Shown: positions 48,628-59,726 of the stretch, one piece after another
Layout of the letters: each line of letters starts with the position of its first letter
Numbering within the stretch: position 1 is the stretch's first letter
Origin: [Haemophilus] felis
GTDB lineage: Bacteria > Pseudomonadota > Gammaproteobacteria > Enterobacterales > Pasteurellaceae
DNA: 64,000 nt
Assembly (NCBI GenBank): GCA_002015125.1
Contig: MUYB01000040.1
Location: 1 to 64,000 of the forward strand
Direction of reading: 5' to 3'
Made by a program: the position numbers and the translations under genes
Notes under the pieces: model-generated
The model's database searches: none
The model's input: only the letters and a program-made list of their open reading frames with translations
What the model was told of the DNA's origin: nothing

Positions 48628-49869
48628 TTAAGCTTTTTTACCTTCTTCGGCAATACTTACCGCGGCGGTAAATAATACGTCAGTAGATGAGTTTAACGCG
48701 GTTTCAGTTGAGTCTTGTAAAATACCAATAATGAAACCAACTCCAATCATTTGAGCCGCAATATCATCAGAAATTCCGAATAAGCTACAAGCTAATGGAA
48801 TAAGCAACAATGAACCACCCGCAACACCTGAAGCACCACAAGCACAGATGCTCGCCACGACACTTAACAACAGGGCACTAAAGAATGACACTTCAATACC
48901 TAAGGTATTTACCGCCGCTAAGGTTAAAATCGTTACAGTAATTGCTGCACCAGCCATATTAATAGTTGCACCTAATGGAATAGAAACAGAATAGGTTTCT
49001 TCATCTAGTCCTAAACGTTTAGATAAGTTGATATTCACTGGAATATTTGCCGCAGAACTACGAGTAAAGAATGCAGTTACACCACTTTCACGTACACAAG
49101 TCCACACAAGTGGGTACGGATTGCGACGGATTTTCCAAAATACTAAAGCTGGGTTTACCACGAAAGCCACAAATAACATTGTGCCAACTAACACCGCTAA
49201 TAATTGAATATAACCACCTAATGCTTGTAATCCTTTATCCGCAAGGGTTTCACTTACTAAGCCAAATACGCCAATCGGTGCAAAAGAAATAATCACATAA
49301 ACAATTTTAGAGACAGCTTCTGCTAAATCAGTAATCATATTTTTTGTAGCATCTGAAGCATGACGTAGCGCTAAACCTAAGCCAATTGACCAAGCTAACA
49401 CACCCACGAAATTCGCTTTAAATAAAGCATTTAGTGGGTTATCTACAACGTTCAACACTAAGGTTAATAATACTTGAGTTACCGCTTGAGGTGCTGAAGT
49501 AACATCTTCCTGTGTCGCTAAAGCAACAGTGGTTGGGAATAAGAAACAAGCAATCACCGCGGCTAAGGCAGCTAAGAAAGTACCTAAAAGATAAAGTACA
49601 ACGATAGACTTCATATTACTTTTTGTGCCAATTTTTTTGTTTGCTAGTGCTGACATAACAAGAACAAAAATCAAAATCGGCGCAACAGCACGCAATGATT
49701 TAACAAAAATGGTTCCAAGCACACCGACTTTTTCTGCGAGGTTAAAACCTAATGAATTTTGTAAAGAAGGCGTAATTAAGGCAACGAGTATCCCCAAAAC
49801 CAATCCGATAAAAATACGTTTAACCAAGTTACCTTGGAAAAATAAGCTAAAAAAACGAGATGTATTCAT
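48628..49869 (-). CDS. sstT: Serine/threonine:Na+ symporter SstT
   Basis: 413-aa inner-membrane dicarboxylate/amino-acid:cation symporter. Family motifs: [20 protein letters not shown] (Ser-rich HP1), the [16 protein letters not shown] helix TM7 and [16 protein letters not shown] (HP2). It imports serine and threonine with sodium. The preceding leader carries a GGATCAGA/TCTGATCC hairpin (about 49916-49937) of unknown role. Confidence 0.95.
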   Translation of the reverse strand: MNTSRFFSLFFQGNLVKRIFIGLVLGILVALITPSLQNSLGFNLAEKVGVLGTIFVKSLRAVAPILIFVLVMSALANKKIGTKSNMKSIVVLYLLGTFLAALAAVIACFLFPTTVALATQEDVTSAPQAVTQVLLTLVLNVVDNPLNALFKANFVGVLAWSIGLGLALRHASDATKNMITDLAEAVSKIVYVIISFAPIGVFGLVSETLADKGLQALGGYIQLLAVLVGTMLFVAFVVNPALVFWKIRRNPYPLVWTCVRESGVTAFFTRSSAANIPVNINLSKRLGLDEETYSVSIPLGATINMAGAAITVTILTLAAVNTLGIEVSFFSALLLSVVASICACGASGVAGGSLLLIPLACSLFGISDDIAAQMIGVGFIIGILQDSTETALNSSTDVLFTAAVSIAEEGKKA

Positions 49870-50168
49870 AATTTAATCACATTAATGTTGTGCAACTTTA
49901 CTTGCTGTAAAACTCCGGATCAGAGTAGTTCTGATCCCCCTAAGCCAGCTCAAGATAGCTCAATTTTTTTTGAAAGCAAATATGGAAAATTAAAAATCTG
50001 AAAAATTTAAAATAGCCCTAAAAATTTTTCAAAAAGACCTCATTTTCTCACCTTTTTAATAGTTTTTTTCTAAAAAAATTCACATTAATTAGAATTATAT
50101 ATAAATCATCAAAGTTCAAAGTGAATCTTATTTATTCAATATTTGTATAAAAATGTGATTTTTAGCAC
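49870..50168. other. A/T-rich divergent spacer between sstT and the UmuD-like gene
   Basis: No ORF. On the sstT side there is a perfect 8-bp hairpin (GGATCAGA...TCTGATCC, about 49916-49937). An AGCT-rich segment followed by eight T (49956-49977) could act as a weak terminator on the plus strand. The remainder is low-complexity A/T up to the SOS promoter at 50169. Confidence 0.5.
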
Positions 50169-50217
50169 TTGACAACTGTATATAACAACAGTAAATTACA
50201 ACTGTATAAATAAACAG
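50169..50217 (+). promoter_or_regulatory. SOS promoter with two consensus LexA boxes
   Basis: TTGACA (50169-50174), 17-nt spacer, TAAATT. Box 1 CTGTATATAACAACAG (50176-50191) fills the spacer; box 2 CTGTATAAATAAACAG (50202-50217) covers the transcription start. Both match CTG-N10-CAG exactly and are closer to consensus than the second lexA box, so repression should be tight and induction strong on DNA damage. Confidence 0.9.
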
Positions 50218-50240
50218 TCTTTGTTATAAAGGAAACTGCT

Positions 50241-50693
50241 ATGAGTTATGCTAAAACTACTTTTTTGGAATCAAATCAAGCATTGTCTTATGTTCCTATT
50301 CCATTTTTTGATGATCAGCAACAAACCACAACTTCTCGTTTTAGTAAAAAGTTAGATTTAAATTTATACTGTATAAAACGCCCTCAAAACACCTGCTTTA
50401 TTCGGGTGACTAATTCTAATATGCTGGCTTGGGGAATTGAAATGCACGATATGCTTGTAGTGGAAAAACATGATGCCCTTTCTATTGGCGATATTGTTGT
50501 ATTAGAGCAAAGAGAAGAATTCCAACTTTATGAGTTTATTTCCTACCAAAATAACGAGTTTGTTTTTCTTTCTTTGGACTCAAGCTTAAATAATATTAGA
50601 ACAGATAACTGGCTAGACCTACCCATTATAGGTACTGTTACAAGTACAATTCATCAAATAAAGCCTCGCAATACGATGAAATTTGCTGCTTGA
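50241..50693 (+). CDS. UmuD-like (S24 fold) protein lacking the catalytic lysine
   Basis: 150 aa. The segment PIPFFDD...LDLNLYCIKRPQNTCFIRVTN and SNMLAWGIEMHDMLVVEKHD aligns with UmuD, with Ser59 at the place of the UmuD nucleophile. The dyad lysine is missing: EEFQLYEF has Tyr97 where UmuD has Lys97 (EFTVKK). The Cys-Gly cleavage site and the segment around it are also absent. It should therefore not self-cleave. No umuC or imuB lies next to it. Two LexA boxes show it is SOS-induced. Possible roles are a pre-processed UmuD-like partner of a polymerase or a modulator of LexA/RecA; both are inference. AAAGGAAA ribosome-binding site at 50229. Confidence 0.75.
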   Translation: MSYAKTTFLESNQALSYVPIPFFDDQQQTTTSRFSKKLDLNLYCIKRPQNTCFIRVTNSNMLAWGIEMHDMLVVEKHDALSIGDIVVLEQREEFQLYEFISYQNNEFVFLSLDSSLNNIRTDNWLDLPIIGTVTSTIHQIKPRNTMKFAA

Positions 50694-50903
50694 TCACTGG
50701 TATTTCTAAATGAGTTAGCGATTGTTATTTGATAAAAATAACCTCTTTGTTTTTGATGATTAATTATTAAATCCTATCAGACTTATTACTTATAACCATT
50801 GTACATTGAATGATAAAATGACTAGAATAACCGCATTAATAATACGTCTTACTGTTATTAATCTAACTTAACAAATATATAATTTATGGAGAAAATACAT
50901 ACT

Positions 50904-51386
50904 ATGGCTACAAACTCAATCGGTTTATGCGCAACCTCATCAGAAAAATTAGCAGCAGAACTTAATGCTTTATTAGCAAACTATCAGGTTTTTTACACCA
51001 ATGTTCGTGGTTACCACTGGAATATTAAAGGCGTGAATTTCTTTGAATTACATGCAAAATTTGAAGAAATCTACAGCGATTTAGTAGTAAAAGTAGATGA
51101 GCTTGCAGAACGTATTCTTACGTTAGGATACACTCCAAATAACGCATTTACTCAATATTTAAGTCAAGCGACCATCAAAGAAGATATCGCGGTAAGCGAT
51201 GCTAAAGATTGTCTAAGAGGCACTTTAGAAGGTTTTAAAGTGTTATTAAAACAACAACGTGAAATTCTAGCCCTTGCTGGTGATGTAGATGATGAAGGTA
51301 CAGCTTCACAAATGAGCGATTATATCAAAGAACAAGAAAAACTTGTTTGGATGTTGGGCGCTGCTTGTGCAACCTGCCACGCATAA
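50904..51386 (+). CDS. dps: Dps-family ferritin-like DNA-protection protein
   Basis: 160 aa from the ATG at 50904 (GGAGA upstream, slightly long spacing; an ATG six codons earlier lacks one). Ferroxidase residues at the dimer interface are present: HWNIKG, and D/E in HAKFEEIYSDLVVKVDELAER. It forms a dodecamer that oxidises Fe(II) with H2O2 and stores iron, protecting DNA. No OxyR or LexA site was recognised. The long A/T stretch upstream could hold the promoter. Confidence 0.93.
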   Translation: MATNSIGLCATSSEKLAAELNALLANYQVFYTNVRGYHWNIKGVNFFELHAKFEEIYSDLVVKVDELAERILTLGYTPNNAFTQYLSQATIKEDIAVSDAKDCLRGTLEGFKVLLKQQREILALAGDVDDEGTASQMSDYIKEQEKLVWMLGAACATCHA

Positions 51387-51484
51387 TAATTAACAAACAG
51401 GATAGCAAAATTTTCAAAAAAATCGTGAAGTTGCTCACATAATTAAAATTAACCATTTGTATGGTGTGGGATATTTAAGTAACC

Positions 51485-51569
51485 TTCAACGCAACTAAGA
51501 ATAAGTGCTACAATTAGTAGCCTGAATATTTTGCTTTCCGAGTAGTGCCTCATTTGAGGCACTTTTTTT
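51485..51569 (+). ncRNA. Candidate short transcript upstream of lepA
   Basis: TTCAAC (51485-51490), 18-nt spacer, TACAAT (51509-51514), then about 50 nt ending in a strong terminator (GTGCCTCA/TGAGGCAC, 51545-51562, followed by seven T). No ORF. The terminator may simply serve dps, in which case the promoter match is chance. Confidence 0.3.
51545..51569 (+). terminator. Terminator after dps
   Basis: Perfect 8-bp stem GTGCCTCA/TGAGGCAC with a 2-nt loop core and seven T. Confidence 0.85.
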
Positions 51570-51747
51570 ATGCCTAATTTTCACAAATCATTGAAAATAA
51601 CAAGAATCAACTACCTAGTTGCAAGCTTGATTAAATTACTAGGTTAATTTCTATCACTCTATAGCGATAACAAGCTATTTCAGGTACAATCTCGCAATTC
51701 TAATTTACATAAACTCATTCTTTAATTATTAATCAGATTACTACTTT

Positions 51748-53544
51748 ATGAAGAATATTCGTAACTTCTCAATTATTGCACATATTGACCACGGGAAATC
51801 TACTTTATCGGATCGTTTAATTCAAACCTGTGGAGGCCTATCAGATCGAGAAATGGAAGCACAGGTTCTTGATTCGATGGATCTTGAACGTGAACGTGGC
51901 ATCACAATTAAAGCACAAAGTGTAACCTTAAATTACACTGCCAAAGACGGTGAAACATATCAACTAAACTTTATTGACACCCCAGGACACGTTGACTTTT
52001 CCTATGAAGTTTCTCGTTCTTTAGCGGCTTGTGAAGGTGCATTGTTAGTGGTAGATGCAGGTCAAGGCGTGGAAGCGCAAACCTTAGCAAACTGCTATAC
52101 CGCCATTGAAATGAACTTAGAAGTTGTGCCAATTTTGAACAAAATTGACTTACCTGCCGCAGATCCTGAACGGGTAGCAGAAGAAATAGAAGATATTGTT
52201 GGGATTGATGCCTTAGATGCGGTACGCTGCTCTGCTAAAACAGGTGTGGGGATAGAAGATGTACTTGAAGAAATTGTTCACAAGATTCCTGCACCAGAAG
52301 GTGATCCTAATGCACCACTGCAAGCATTAATTATCGATTCCTGGTTTGATAACTATTTGGGCGTTGTTTCTTTAGTTCGCATCAAAAACGGTACTTTACG
52401 CAAAGGCGATAAAATTAAAGTGATGTCCACAGGACAATCCTATAATGTGGATCGACTAGGGATTTTTACGCCAAAACAAGTTGATACAACCCTATTAAAT
52501 TGTGGTGAAGTAGGTTGGGTTGTCTGCGCAATTAAAGATATTTTAGGCGCACCTGTAGGCGATACCCTAACCTCACATAACAATCCAGCAACCTCTGTAT
52601 TACCGGGCTTTAAAAAAGTTAAACCGCAAGTGTATGCGGGGCTATTCCCGATTAGTTCTGATGATTATGATGCATTCCGCGATGCCCTAGGCAAACTCAG
52701 CTTAAATGATGCATCCTTATTCTACGAGCCAGAAAACTCAACGGCGCTAGGTTTTGGCTTCCGCTGTGGTTTCTTAGGTTTATTACATATGGAAATCATT
52801 CAAGAACGCTTGGAACGTGAATACGATCTTGATTTAATCACCACTGCCCCAACCGTAGTATATGAAGTGGAACAAACTAACGGTGAGGTTGTTTATGTGG
52901 ATAGCCCTTCAAAATTACCGCCGCTAAATAATATTGCCGAAATTCGTGAGCCAATTGCGGAATGCAATATGTTATTACCGCAGGCTTATTTAGGTAATGT
53001 AATTACACTCTGTGTAGAAAAACGTGGCGTACAAACGAACATGGTTTATCACGGTAACCAAGTTGCCCTAACCTACGAGATCCCAATGGGAGAAGTGGTA
53101 TTAGATTTCTTCGACCGCCTCAAATCTACCTCTCGTGGCTACGCTTCTTTAGATTATGGGTTCAAACGCTTCCAAGCAGCAGATATGGTTCGTGTTGATA
53201 TTATGATCAACGGCGAGCGTGTAGATGCTTTAGCCTTAATCGTACATAAAGATAACGCACCTTACCGAGGCCGCGAATTAGTGGAAAAAATGCGTGAATT
53301 AATTCCACGCCAACAATTTGATATTGCGATTCAAGCAGCAATTGGTAACCACATTATCGCCCGTTCCACAGTAAAACAATTGCGTAAAAACGTATTAGCA
53401 AAATGTTATGGTGGTGATGTTAGCCGTAAGAAAAAACTATTACAGAAACAAAAAGAAGGTAAAAAACGAATGAAGTCTTTGGGTAACGTTGAAGTCCCAC
53501 AAGAAGCGTTTTTAGCTATTTTACACGTTGGAAAAGACAAATAA
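51748..53544 (+). CDS. lepA: Elongation factor 4 (LepA)
   Basis: 598-aa translational GTPase. G1 [10 protein letters not shown]2 RGITIK, G3 DTPGHVDF, G4 NKID and the LepA-specific C-terminal domain ([40 protein letters not shown]) are intact. It assists ribosome assembly and initiation and back-translocation under stress. First gene of lepA-lepB-rnc-era; a TACAAT at about 51687 is a candidate -10. Confidence 0.98.
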   Translation: MKNIRNFSIIAHIDHGKSTLSDRLIQTCGGLSDREMEAQVLDSMDLERERGITIKAQSVTLNYTAKDGETYQLNFIDTPGHVDFSYEVSRSLAACEGALLVVDAGQGVEAQTLANCYTAIEMNLEVVPILNKIDLPAADPERVAEEIEDIVGIDALDAVRCSAKTGVGIEDVLEEIVHKIPAPEGDPNAPLQALIIDSWFDNYLGVVSLVRIKNGTLRKGDKIKVMSTGQSYNVDRLGIFTPKQVDTTLLNCGEVGWVVCAIKDILGAPVGDTLTSHNNPATSVLPGFKKVKPQVYAGLFPISSDDYDAFRDALGKLSLNDASLFYEPENSTALGFGFRCGFLGLLHMEIIQERLEREYDLDLITTAPTVVYEVEQTNGEVVYVDSPSKLPPLNNIAEIREPIAECNMLLPQAYLGNVITLCVEKRGVQTNMVYHGNQVALTYEIPMGEVVLDFFDRLKSTSRGYASLDYGFKRFQAADMVRVDIMINGERVDALALIVHKDNAPYRGRELVEKMRELIPRQQFDIAIQAAIGNHIIARSTVKQLRKNVLAKCYGGDVSRKKKLLQKQKEGKKRMKSLGNVEVPQEAFLAILHVGKDK

Positions 53545-53555
53545 GAGGTCAATTT

Positions 53556-54578
53556 ATGTCTAACTTATTTACGCTCATTTTGTTAGCGGTTTGTTTTGCA
53601 CTTTGGAAATTTTTAGACTACTTAGCATTACCTAATACATTTTCTATTTTATTGATTATCCTCACTTTAGTATCTGGGATCTTATGGATTTATCATCGTT
53701 TTTCTGTCCTGCCTAAACGAGCAAGACAAATCGCCAGAGCAGAACAACGCAGCGGTAAAACCCTCAGTGAAGAAGAAAAAAGTAAAATTGAACCTATTTC
53801 AGCAGGTTCAGAATTTATTTCCTCTTTATTCCCTGTGTTAGCTTTCGTGTTGATTTTACGTTCATTTTTATTTGAACCATTCCAAATTCCTTCGCCATCA
53901 ATGGAGCCCACTTTACGAATTGGTGATTTCATTTTGGTGAAAAAATACGCTTATGGAGTAAAAGATCCTGTGTTGCAAAATACCTTAATTGCAACGGGTA
54001 AACCACAGCGCGGTGATGTTATCGTGTTTAAAGCCCCCGAAGAGCCTAACCTCGACTACATTAAACGTGTTGTAGGAACACCAGGGGATCGCGTTCAATA
54101 CAACGAATATACTCGTCATTTAACCTTAATTTATGGAAAAGACGGTAAAGAATGCAGTGAAAATTGTGAAGTAAAACAGTTCACTTATTCTGAACCAAAA
54201 GCAAATGATGAATTTAAATTCCTAATGGGTCAAAACCAAAAAGGCGAATATTTGTACGGACCAAGCCCACTAGAAAGTACGGAGAGCGGCGATGTAAACC
54301 ATCAAATTCACTGGTATCCAGAACCGATTTCTGAAGGATTCCGTTATCAAGCTTATCGCTCTCAACAAAATTATGTAACCGAATGGGTCGTGCCTGAAGG
54401 ACATTATTTCGTAATGGGAGATAACCGCAATAATAGCGCCGATAGCCGTTTTTGGGGTTTTGTACCAGAAAAAAATATCGTTGGCAAAGCCACTTACATT
54501 TGGCTAAGTCTTGATAAAAAACAAGGTGAGTTTCCTACAGGAATTCGCTTCAATCGTTTCTTTACCGAAATTAAATAA
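53556..54578 (+). CDS. lepB: Signal peptidase I
   Basis: 340 aa. Two N-terminal membrane segments (about 2-45 and 85-105) anchor the periplasmic catalytic domain. The nucleophile is in [19 protein letters not shown], the general-base Lys in [14 protein letters not shown], and box E is [16 protein letters not shown]. It removes Sec and Tat signal peptides. Slightly longer than E. coli LepB (324) through insertions in the catalytic domain. Follows lepA by 11 nt. Confidence 0.97.
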   Translation: MSNLFTLILLAVCFALWKFLDYLALPNTFSILLIILTLVSGILWIYHRFSVLPKRARQIARAEQRSGKTLSEEEKSKIEPISAGSEFISSLFPVLAFVLILRSFLFEPFQIPSPSMEPTLRIGDFILVKKYAYGVKDPVLQNTLIATGKPQRGDVIVFKAPEEPNLDYIKRVVGTPGDRVQYNEYTRHLTLIYGKDGKECSENCEVKQFTYSEPKANDEFKFLMGQNQKGEYLYGPSPLESTESGDVNHQIHWYPEPISEGFRYQAYRSQQNYVTEWVVPEGHYFVMGDNRNNSADSRFWGFVPEKNIVGKATYIWLSLDKKQGEFPTGIRFNRFFTEIK

Positions 54579-54583
54579 GACAA

Positions 54584-55264
54584 ATGATTGCAAATATAGA
54601 CCGTTTACAGCGTAAGCTCGGTTATGAATTTAAACAGCTTGCACTATTAAAACAGGCGCTAACACACCGTAGCGCCGCCGCGCAAAATAATGAGCGTTTA
54701 GAATTTCTTGGAGATGCAATCTTAAACCTAATTATTGGGGAAGCTCTGTTTCATCAATTTCCTAAATGCAATGAAGGAGAGCTAACTCGAATGCGAGCTA
54801 GTCTTGTTCGTGAGCCAACGCTAGCTATCTTGGCTCGTCAATTCGAATTAGGTGATTACCTATCATTAGGCACTGGTGAGTTAAAAAGTGGAGGCTATCG
54901 CCGAGAATCTATTCTTGCAGACGGTGTTGAAGCCATTATTGGTGCAATCTGCTTAGATAGCCATTTAGATACAGTTCGCCAAATTGTTCAAAGCTGGTAT
55001 CAACCGCTATTAGCGCAAATTAAACCCGGCGACAATCAAAAAGATCCTAAAACTCGTTTACAAGAATATCTACAGGGAAAACGTCTCCCCTTGCCCACTT
55101 ATCAAGTTGTGGACATCAAAGGGGAAGCCCACTGCCAAATATTTACTGTACAATGCCAAATAGACAATGATGAACGAATTTTTATCGGTACGGGATCAAG
55201 TCGACGCAAAGCGGAACAAATGGCAGCAGAAAAAATTTTACAAGAACTTATTCAAAATGACTGA
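54584..55264 (+). CDS. rnc: Ribonuclease III
   Basis: 226 aa. The signature [20 protein letters not shown] carries the acidic active-site residues, with the downstream partners in [14 protein letters not shown]; a C-terminal dsRNA-binding domain (about 155-225) contains [15 protein letters not shown]. It processes rRNA precursors and cleaves double-stranded RNA. It starts 5 nt after lepB and overlaps era by 8 nt. Confidence 0.97.
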   Translation: MIANIDRLQRKLGYEFKQLALLKQALTHRSAAAQNNERLEFLGDAILNLIIGEALFHQFPKCNEGELTRMRASLVREPTLAILARQFELGDYLSLGTGELKSGGYRRESILADGVEAIIGAICLDSHLDTVRQIVQSWYQPLLAQIKPGDNQKDPKTRLQEYLQGKRLPLPTYQVVDIKGEAHCQIFTVQCQIDNDERIFIGTGSSRRKAEQMAAEKILQELIQND

Positions 55265-56171
55265 ACAAAATCTTAACCAAACAACCTACTGTGGCTTTAT
55301 TGCTATCGTCGGTCGCCCAAATGTAGGTAAATCAACTCTACTCAATAAAATATTGGGACAAAAAATTTCTATCACATCACGCAAAGCGCAAACCACTCGC
55401 CACCGCATTGTCGGTATTCATACGGAAGGTGCTTATCAAGCGGTCTATGTAGATACCCCCGGATTACATATCGAAGAAAAAAGAGCCATTAATCGCCTAA
55501 TGAATCGTGCAGCAAGTAGCGCCATTGGCGATGTCGATTTGATTATTTTTGTTGTGGACGGTACTCATTGGAATGATGATGATGAAATGGTGCTTAATAA
55601 ATTGCGCGCAGCTAAATCACCAGTTGTATTGGCCATTAATAAAGTTGACAACATTAAAAATAAAGAAGATTTGTTACCTTTTATTACCGAAATTAGCGCC
55701 AAATTTGAATTTGCACAAATTGTGCCTATTTCTGCAGAAAAAAGGAAAAATGTAGATGAACTAGAGAAAATTGTTCGTGGCTCGCTACGCGAAGGACTTC
55801 ATCATTTCCCAGAAGAATATGTTAGCGACCGTTCACAACGTTTTATGGCTTCGGAAATCATTCGTGAGAAACTAATGCGCTTTACTGGCGATGAATTACC
55901 TTATTCAGTAACAGTTGAAATTGAGCAATTTAAGCTAAATGAACGAGGCACTTATGAAATCAATGGTTTGATCTTAGTTGAACGCGAAGGTCAAAAGAAA
56001 ATGGTCATCGGCAATAAAGGACAAAAGATCAAACAAATAGGTATTGAAGCTCGTTCAGATATGGAACGCTTGTTTGACAACAAAGTACATTTAGAATTAT
56101 GGGTAAAAGTCAAATCAGGTTGGGCTGATGATGAAAGAGCTTTGCGCAGCTTAGGATATATAGACGAATAG
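55257..56171 (+). CDS. era: GTPase Era
   Basis: 304 aa from the ATG at 55257 ([11 protein letters not shown]), which lies in the end of rnc; an upstream frame extension has no support. G1 [17 protein letters not shown]3 DTPGLH, G4 NKVD, then the C-terminal KH domain ([22 protein letters not shown]). It binds the 16S rRNA 3' end in 30S maturation. recO, its usual neighbour, does not follow here. Confidence 0.97.
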   Translation: MTEQNLNQTTYCGFIAIVGRPNVGKSTLLNKILGQKISITSRKAQTTRHRIVGIHTEGAYQAVYVDTPGLHIEEKRAINRLMNRAASSAIGDVDLIIFVVDGTHWNDDDEMVLNKLRAAKSPVVLAINKVDNIKNKEDLLPFITEISAKFEFAQIVPISAEKRKNVDELEKIVRGSLREGLHHFPEEYVSDRSQRFMASEIIREKLMRFTGDELPYSVTVEIEQFKLNERGTYEINGLILVEREGQKKMVIGNKGQKIKQIGIEARSDMERLFDNKVHLELWVKVKSGWADDERALRSLGYIDE

Positions 56172-56353
56172 TTTTTTATCATTCTGCTTGCCTATTCTAA
56201 GCGCTAACTAGCTAAATAATTGCAAGCACTTAGCTTCCGTCGCCAGTACCTATTAAAGGATAAAACTATTGGAATATTATGTTGAGCAGAGTTCTTGCAA
56301 AAGCCCTGTTACAACTTTAAACTTCAGCCTTTGATTTTTGAATAAGATAAATT

Positions 56354-57307
56354 ATGAATAACTCAACTCAGCAGTCCGATCACATCAGTATCGGAACAGA
56401 ATTTTGCCAAGCTCGCCAAGCATTAGCACTTTCTCTCGAGGAAGTATCACAGCAATTATCTCTACGCGTATCAATTCTACAACAAATTGAAAACGACGAG
56501 TTTATTCATAAATCCATTCCAGCTACCTTTATGAAAGGCTATGTGCGCAGCTATGCTAAATTTCTAAAGCTACCTGAAAGCCTACTCAATGAAATTAATT
56601 TTGGCGAAGAGCACAAAAACGATTTAAGCAAGAATCTTCGTTCTAGTACCTCAATTAATCAATATTCATCACATTCCAAATGGGTCGGCAGACTAAGTGC
56701 TTTAGTGGTTTTGGTTATCTGTGCAATGACAGGACTTTGGTGGTGGGAAAACTACCAAAAATCCAATATGGAGCGAGAAACCCTCGTGCAAAACTACACA
56801 GAAAATGTAGCAACCAAAGATGGGAATACGTCCACGGAATCTTCCACAGATAATGCAACTCTTGTTACAGAAATCGAAACCACCAAAAATAATGAAATCC
56901 CAGCGACGCTAAATGTGGATAATTCCACACTTACGCCCTTAGAAAACAATGAAAATAATGAAGTGGCTAAAGATGCAGCAGTGGCAATTCCTCTTGCAGA
57001 ACCCGTTCTACAAGAAATGGTAAATCCAAACGATGAGGTACAAAATCAACAACAAATAACTACCAATATAGCTCCAACGGAAGCATTACATATTGAAGTA
57101 TTAGGAAATTGTTGGATCAGTGTGAAGGATCATTCTGGAAAGATTCTTGCACAAAAAGAGTATTTACAGGGCGACATCTTGAGTTTTAATCAAGGTAAAT
57201 CCTATGATCTTATTATTGGTGCACCAAGTATGGTGAAAATTACCTATAAAGGCGAAGCCTATCCCTTAAAAGTGGATGGGCGTGTGGCTAAATTCAAATT
57301 ACAATAA
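56354..57307 (+). CDS. rodZ: Cytoskeleton protein RodZ
   Basis: 317 aa. The cytoplasmic HTH_25 domain (about 10-95: EEVSQQLSLRVSILQQIEND, KSIPATFMKGYVRSYAKFL) binds MreB. One membrane helix follows (about 113-133), then a Thr/Asn/Glu-rich periplasmic linker and a C-terminal DUF4115 domain (HIEVLGNCWISVKDHSGKIL). It links MreB to wall elongation. First of rodZ-ispG-hisS-yfgM; the 180-nt gap before it may hold the promoter. Confidence 0.93.
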   Translation: MNNSTQQSDHISIGTEFCQARQALALSLEEVSQQLSLRVSILQQIENDEFIHKSIPATFMKGYVRSYAKFLKLPESLLNEINFGEEHKNDLSKNLRSSTSINQYSSHSKWVGRLSALVVLVICAMTGLWWWENYQKSNMERETLVQNYTENVATKDGNTSTESSTDNATLVTEIETTKNNEIPATLNVDNSTLTPLENNENNEVAKDAAVAIPLAEPVLQEMVNPNDEVQNQQQITTNIAPTEALHIEVLGNCWISVKDHSGKILAQKEYLQGDILSFNQGKSYDLIIGAPSMVKITYKGEAYPLKVDGRVAKFKLQ

Positions 57308-57313
57308 AATTTT

Positions 57314-58420
57314 ATGTCATCATTTAAACCTTCTATTCAGCGTCGTCAATCGACAAAAATTTATGTGGGAAATGTACCTGTTGGTGGGGATGCTCCTATC
57401 ACAGTACAATCAATGACAAATACTCGCACCACAGATGTTGAAGCCACTGTGGCACAAATCAAATCATTAGAACGTGTCGGTGCAGATATTGTTCGAGTAT
57501 CTGTGCCAACCATGGATGCTGCAGAAGCATTTAAGTTAATTAAACAGCAAGTCAGCGTACCTTTGGTGGCTGATATTCATTTTGATTACCGTATTGCACT
57601 CAAAGTGGCTGAATATGGTGTAGATTGTTTACGTATTAATCCCGGCAATATCGGACGTGAAGATCGTATTCGTGCTGTAGTGGATTGCGCCAAGGATAAA
57701 AATATCCCAATTCGTATCGGCGTTAACGCGGGATCTTTAGAGAAAGATCTACAAGAAAAATATGGCGAGCCCACACCTGAAGCACTACTGGAATCCGCTT
57801 TACGCCATGTGGAAATTTTAGACCGTCTTAACTTTGATCAATTTAAAGTGAGCGTTAAAGCCTCAGATGTTTTTCTAGCAGTGGAAGCATACCGCCTACT
57901 AGCCAAAGCCATTAAGCAACCTCTCCACTTAGGCATAACAGAAGCTGGCGGTTTTCGTGCTGGTGCAGTGAAAAGTGCCGTTGGTTTAGGTATGCTTCTG
58001 GCGGAAGGTATCGGCGATACTATGCGAATTTCCCTCGCTGCGGATCCTGTAGAAGAAGTGAAAGTTGGCTTTGATATTTTAAAATCCTTACGCATTCGTT
58101 CTCGAGGAATTAACTTTATCGCCTGTCCAACTTGTTCTCGTCAAGAATTCGATGTTATTGGTACTGTTAACGCCCTTGAACAGCGACTGGAAGACATCAT
58201 CACGCCAATGGATGTTTCCATTATCGGCTGTGTGGTGAATGGCCCAGGTGAAGCATTAGTTTCAGACTTAGGCGTAACAGGTGGTAATAAAAAAAGCGGC
58301 TATTATGTTGATGGAGAACGACAAAAAGAACGCTTTGATAATGAAGATTTAATCAATCAATTAGAAGCAAAAATCCGCGCTAAAGTCGCGGCCAAAGACC
58401 CTAAAAATAGAATTATTTAA
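57314..58420 (+). CDS. ispG: 4-hydroxy-3-methylbut-2-enyl diphosphate synthase (flavodoxin)
   Basis: 368-aa 4Fe-4S enzyme of the MEP isoprenoid pathway. The TIM-barrel start [34 protein letters not shown] and the cluster cysteines in [11 protein letters not shown] and [11 protein letters not shown] are complete. It follows rodZ by 6 nt. Confidence 0.97.
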   Translation: MSSFKPSIQRRQSTKIYVGNVPVGGDAPITVQSMTNTRTTDVEATVAQIKSLERVGADIVRVSVPTMDAAEAFKLIKQQVSVPLVADIHFDYRIALKVAEYGVDCLRINPGNIGREDRIRAVVDCAKDKNIPIRIGVNAGSLEKDLQEKYGEPTPEALLESALRHVEILDRLNFDQFKVSVKASDVFLAVEAYRLLAKAIKQPLHLGITEAGGFRAGAVKSAVGLGMLLAEGIGDTMRISLAADPVEEVKVGFDILKSLRIRSRGINFIACPTCSRQEFDVIGTVNALEQRLEDIITPMDVSIIGCVVNGPGEALVSDLGVTGGNKKSGYYVDGERQKERFDNEDLINQLEAKIRAKVAAKDPKNRII

Positions 58421-58442
58421 TCGGAAGAAATAGGACATTATT

Positions 58443-59714
58443 GTGGCAAAAACAATTCAAGCAATTCGTGGTATGAATGACTGCTCTCCAACAGAAAGTC
58501 CATTATGGCAATGGGTAGAAGGAAAAGTTCGTTCTGTTTTACAAAATTACGGTTACGCAGAAGTGCGCATGCCTATCGTAGAAAGCACACCATTATTCGC
58601 ACGAGCAATCGGTGAAGTAACTGATGTTGTATCAAAAGAAATGTACACATTCTGGGATAATGATGAACAACTCACATTGCGCCCAGAAGGTACCGCAGGT
58701 TGCGTGCGTGCAGCAATTGAGCATGGTTGGGTTTATAACCAAGAACAACGTCTGTGGTATATGGGGCCAATGTTCCGCCATGAACGCCCTCAAAAAGGAC
58801 GCTATCGTCAATTTCACCAAGCTGGGGTAGAAGTTTTTGGCATTCCTAATCCTGAAATTGACGCGGAGCTTATTATGCTTACCGCTCGTTTATGGAAAGA
58901 GTTAGGCATCTTTGAGCACGTTACCTTACAACTTAACTCTATCGGTTCTCTCGAAGCTCGCCAAAACTACCGTTCGGCGTTAGTGGCATTTTTACAACAG
59001 CACATTGATTTACTCAGCGATGAAGAAAAAGAAAGATTAGAAAAAAATCCGCTGCGCATTTTAGATAGCAAAAACCAAACCCTACAGGAAGTGCTAAATG
59101 ATGCACCTAAATTACTTGATTACTTAGATGAAGAAAGTCGTGAGCATTTTGCTCAACTCTGCGCATTGCTTGATGCCGTTGGTATTCAATATGAAGTAAA
59201 TCCAAAGCTTGTGCGCGGTTTAGACTACTATAACAAAACCGTATTTGAATGGGTAACTAGCGCCTTAGGTGCGCAAGGAACCGTATGTGGTGGCGGACGT
59301 TATGACGGTTTAGTTGAACAACTAGGTGGCCACCCAACAACAGGCGTTGGATTCGCGATGGGATTAGAACGTTTAGTGTTATTAGTGCAAGAAGTGAATG
59401 CCCATATTAATCTGCCTAAAGCCGTTGATGTTTATATGGTTTATCAGGGAGAAGGAGCCACCTTAGCAGCATTCAAACTCGCGGAAGAATTGCGTTCGGC
59501 CTTACCGCAGTTACGCGTAATGACACATTGCAGCGGTGGAAATTTTAAAAAGCAATTTAAACGTGCAGATAAAAGTGGCGCGACCTTTGCGTTGGTGATC
59601 GGAGAATCTGAAGTACAAAATCAACAGGTTGTTATCAAACATTTACTTGATGATGTAGAACAACAAACTCTTCCGATTAATCAAGTGGCTCAATATATTC
59701 AACAAAATAGTTAA
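58443..59714 (+). CDS. hisS: Histidyl-tRNA synthetase
   Basis: 423-aa class II synthetase. Motif 2 region [20 protein letters not shown], the histidine-specific [14 protein letters not shown] and motif 3 [14 protein letters not shown] are present. Length matches E. coli HisS (424). It follows ispG by 22 nt with AGGAC-type spacing upstream. Confidence 0.98.
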   Translation: MAKTIQAIRGMNDCSPTESPLWQWVEGKVRSVLQNYGYAEVRMPIVESTPLFARAIGEVTDVVSKEMYTFWDNDEQLTLRPEGTAGCVRAAIEHGWVYNQEQRLWYMGPMFRHERPQKGRYRQFHQAGVEVFGIPNPEIDAELIMLTARLWKELGIFEHVTLQLNSIGSLEARQNYRSALVAFLQQHIDLLSDEEKERLEKNPLRILDSKNQTLQEVLNDAPKLLDYLDEESREHFAQLCALLDAVGIQYEVNPKLVRGLDYYNKTVFEWVTSALGAQGTVCGGGRYDGLVEQLGGHPTTGVGFAMGLERLVLLVQEVNAHINLPKAVDVYMVYQGEGATLAAFKLAEELRSALPQLRVMTHCSGGNFKKQFKRADKSGATFALVIGESEVQNQQVVIKHLLDDVEQQTLPINQVAQYIQQNS

Positions 59715-59726
59715 AAGGATCAATAA

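Noticed and set aside
49956-49977. Strong terminator in the sstT leader
   Set aside because: The arms are only four bases (AGCT), so the T-run alone is not enough to call it.
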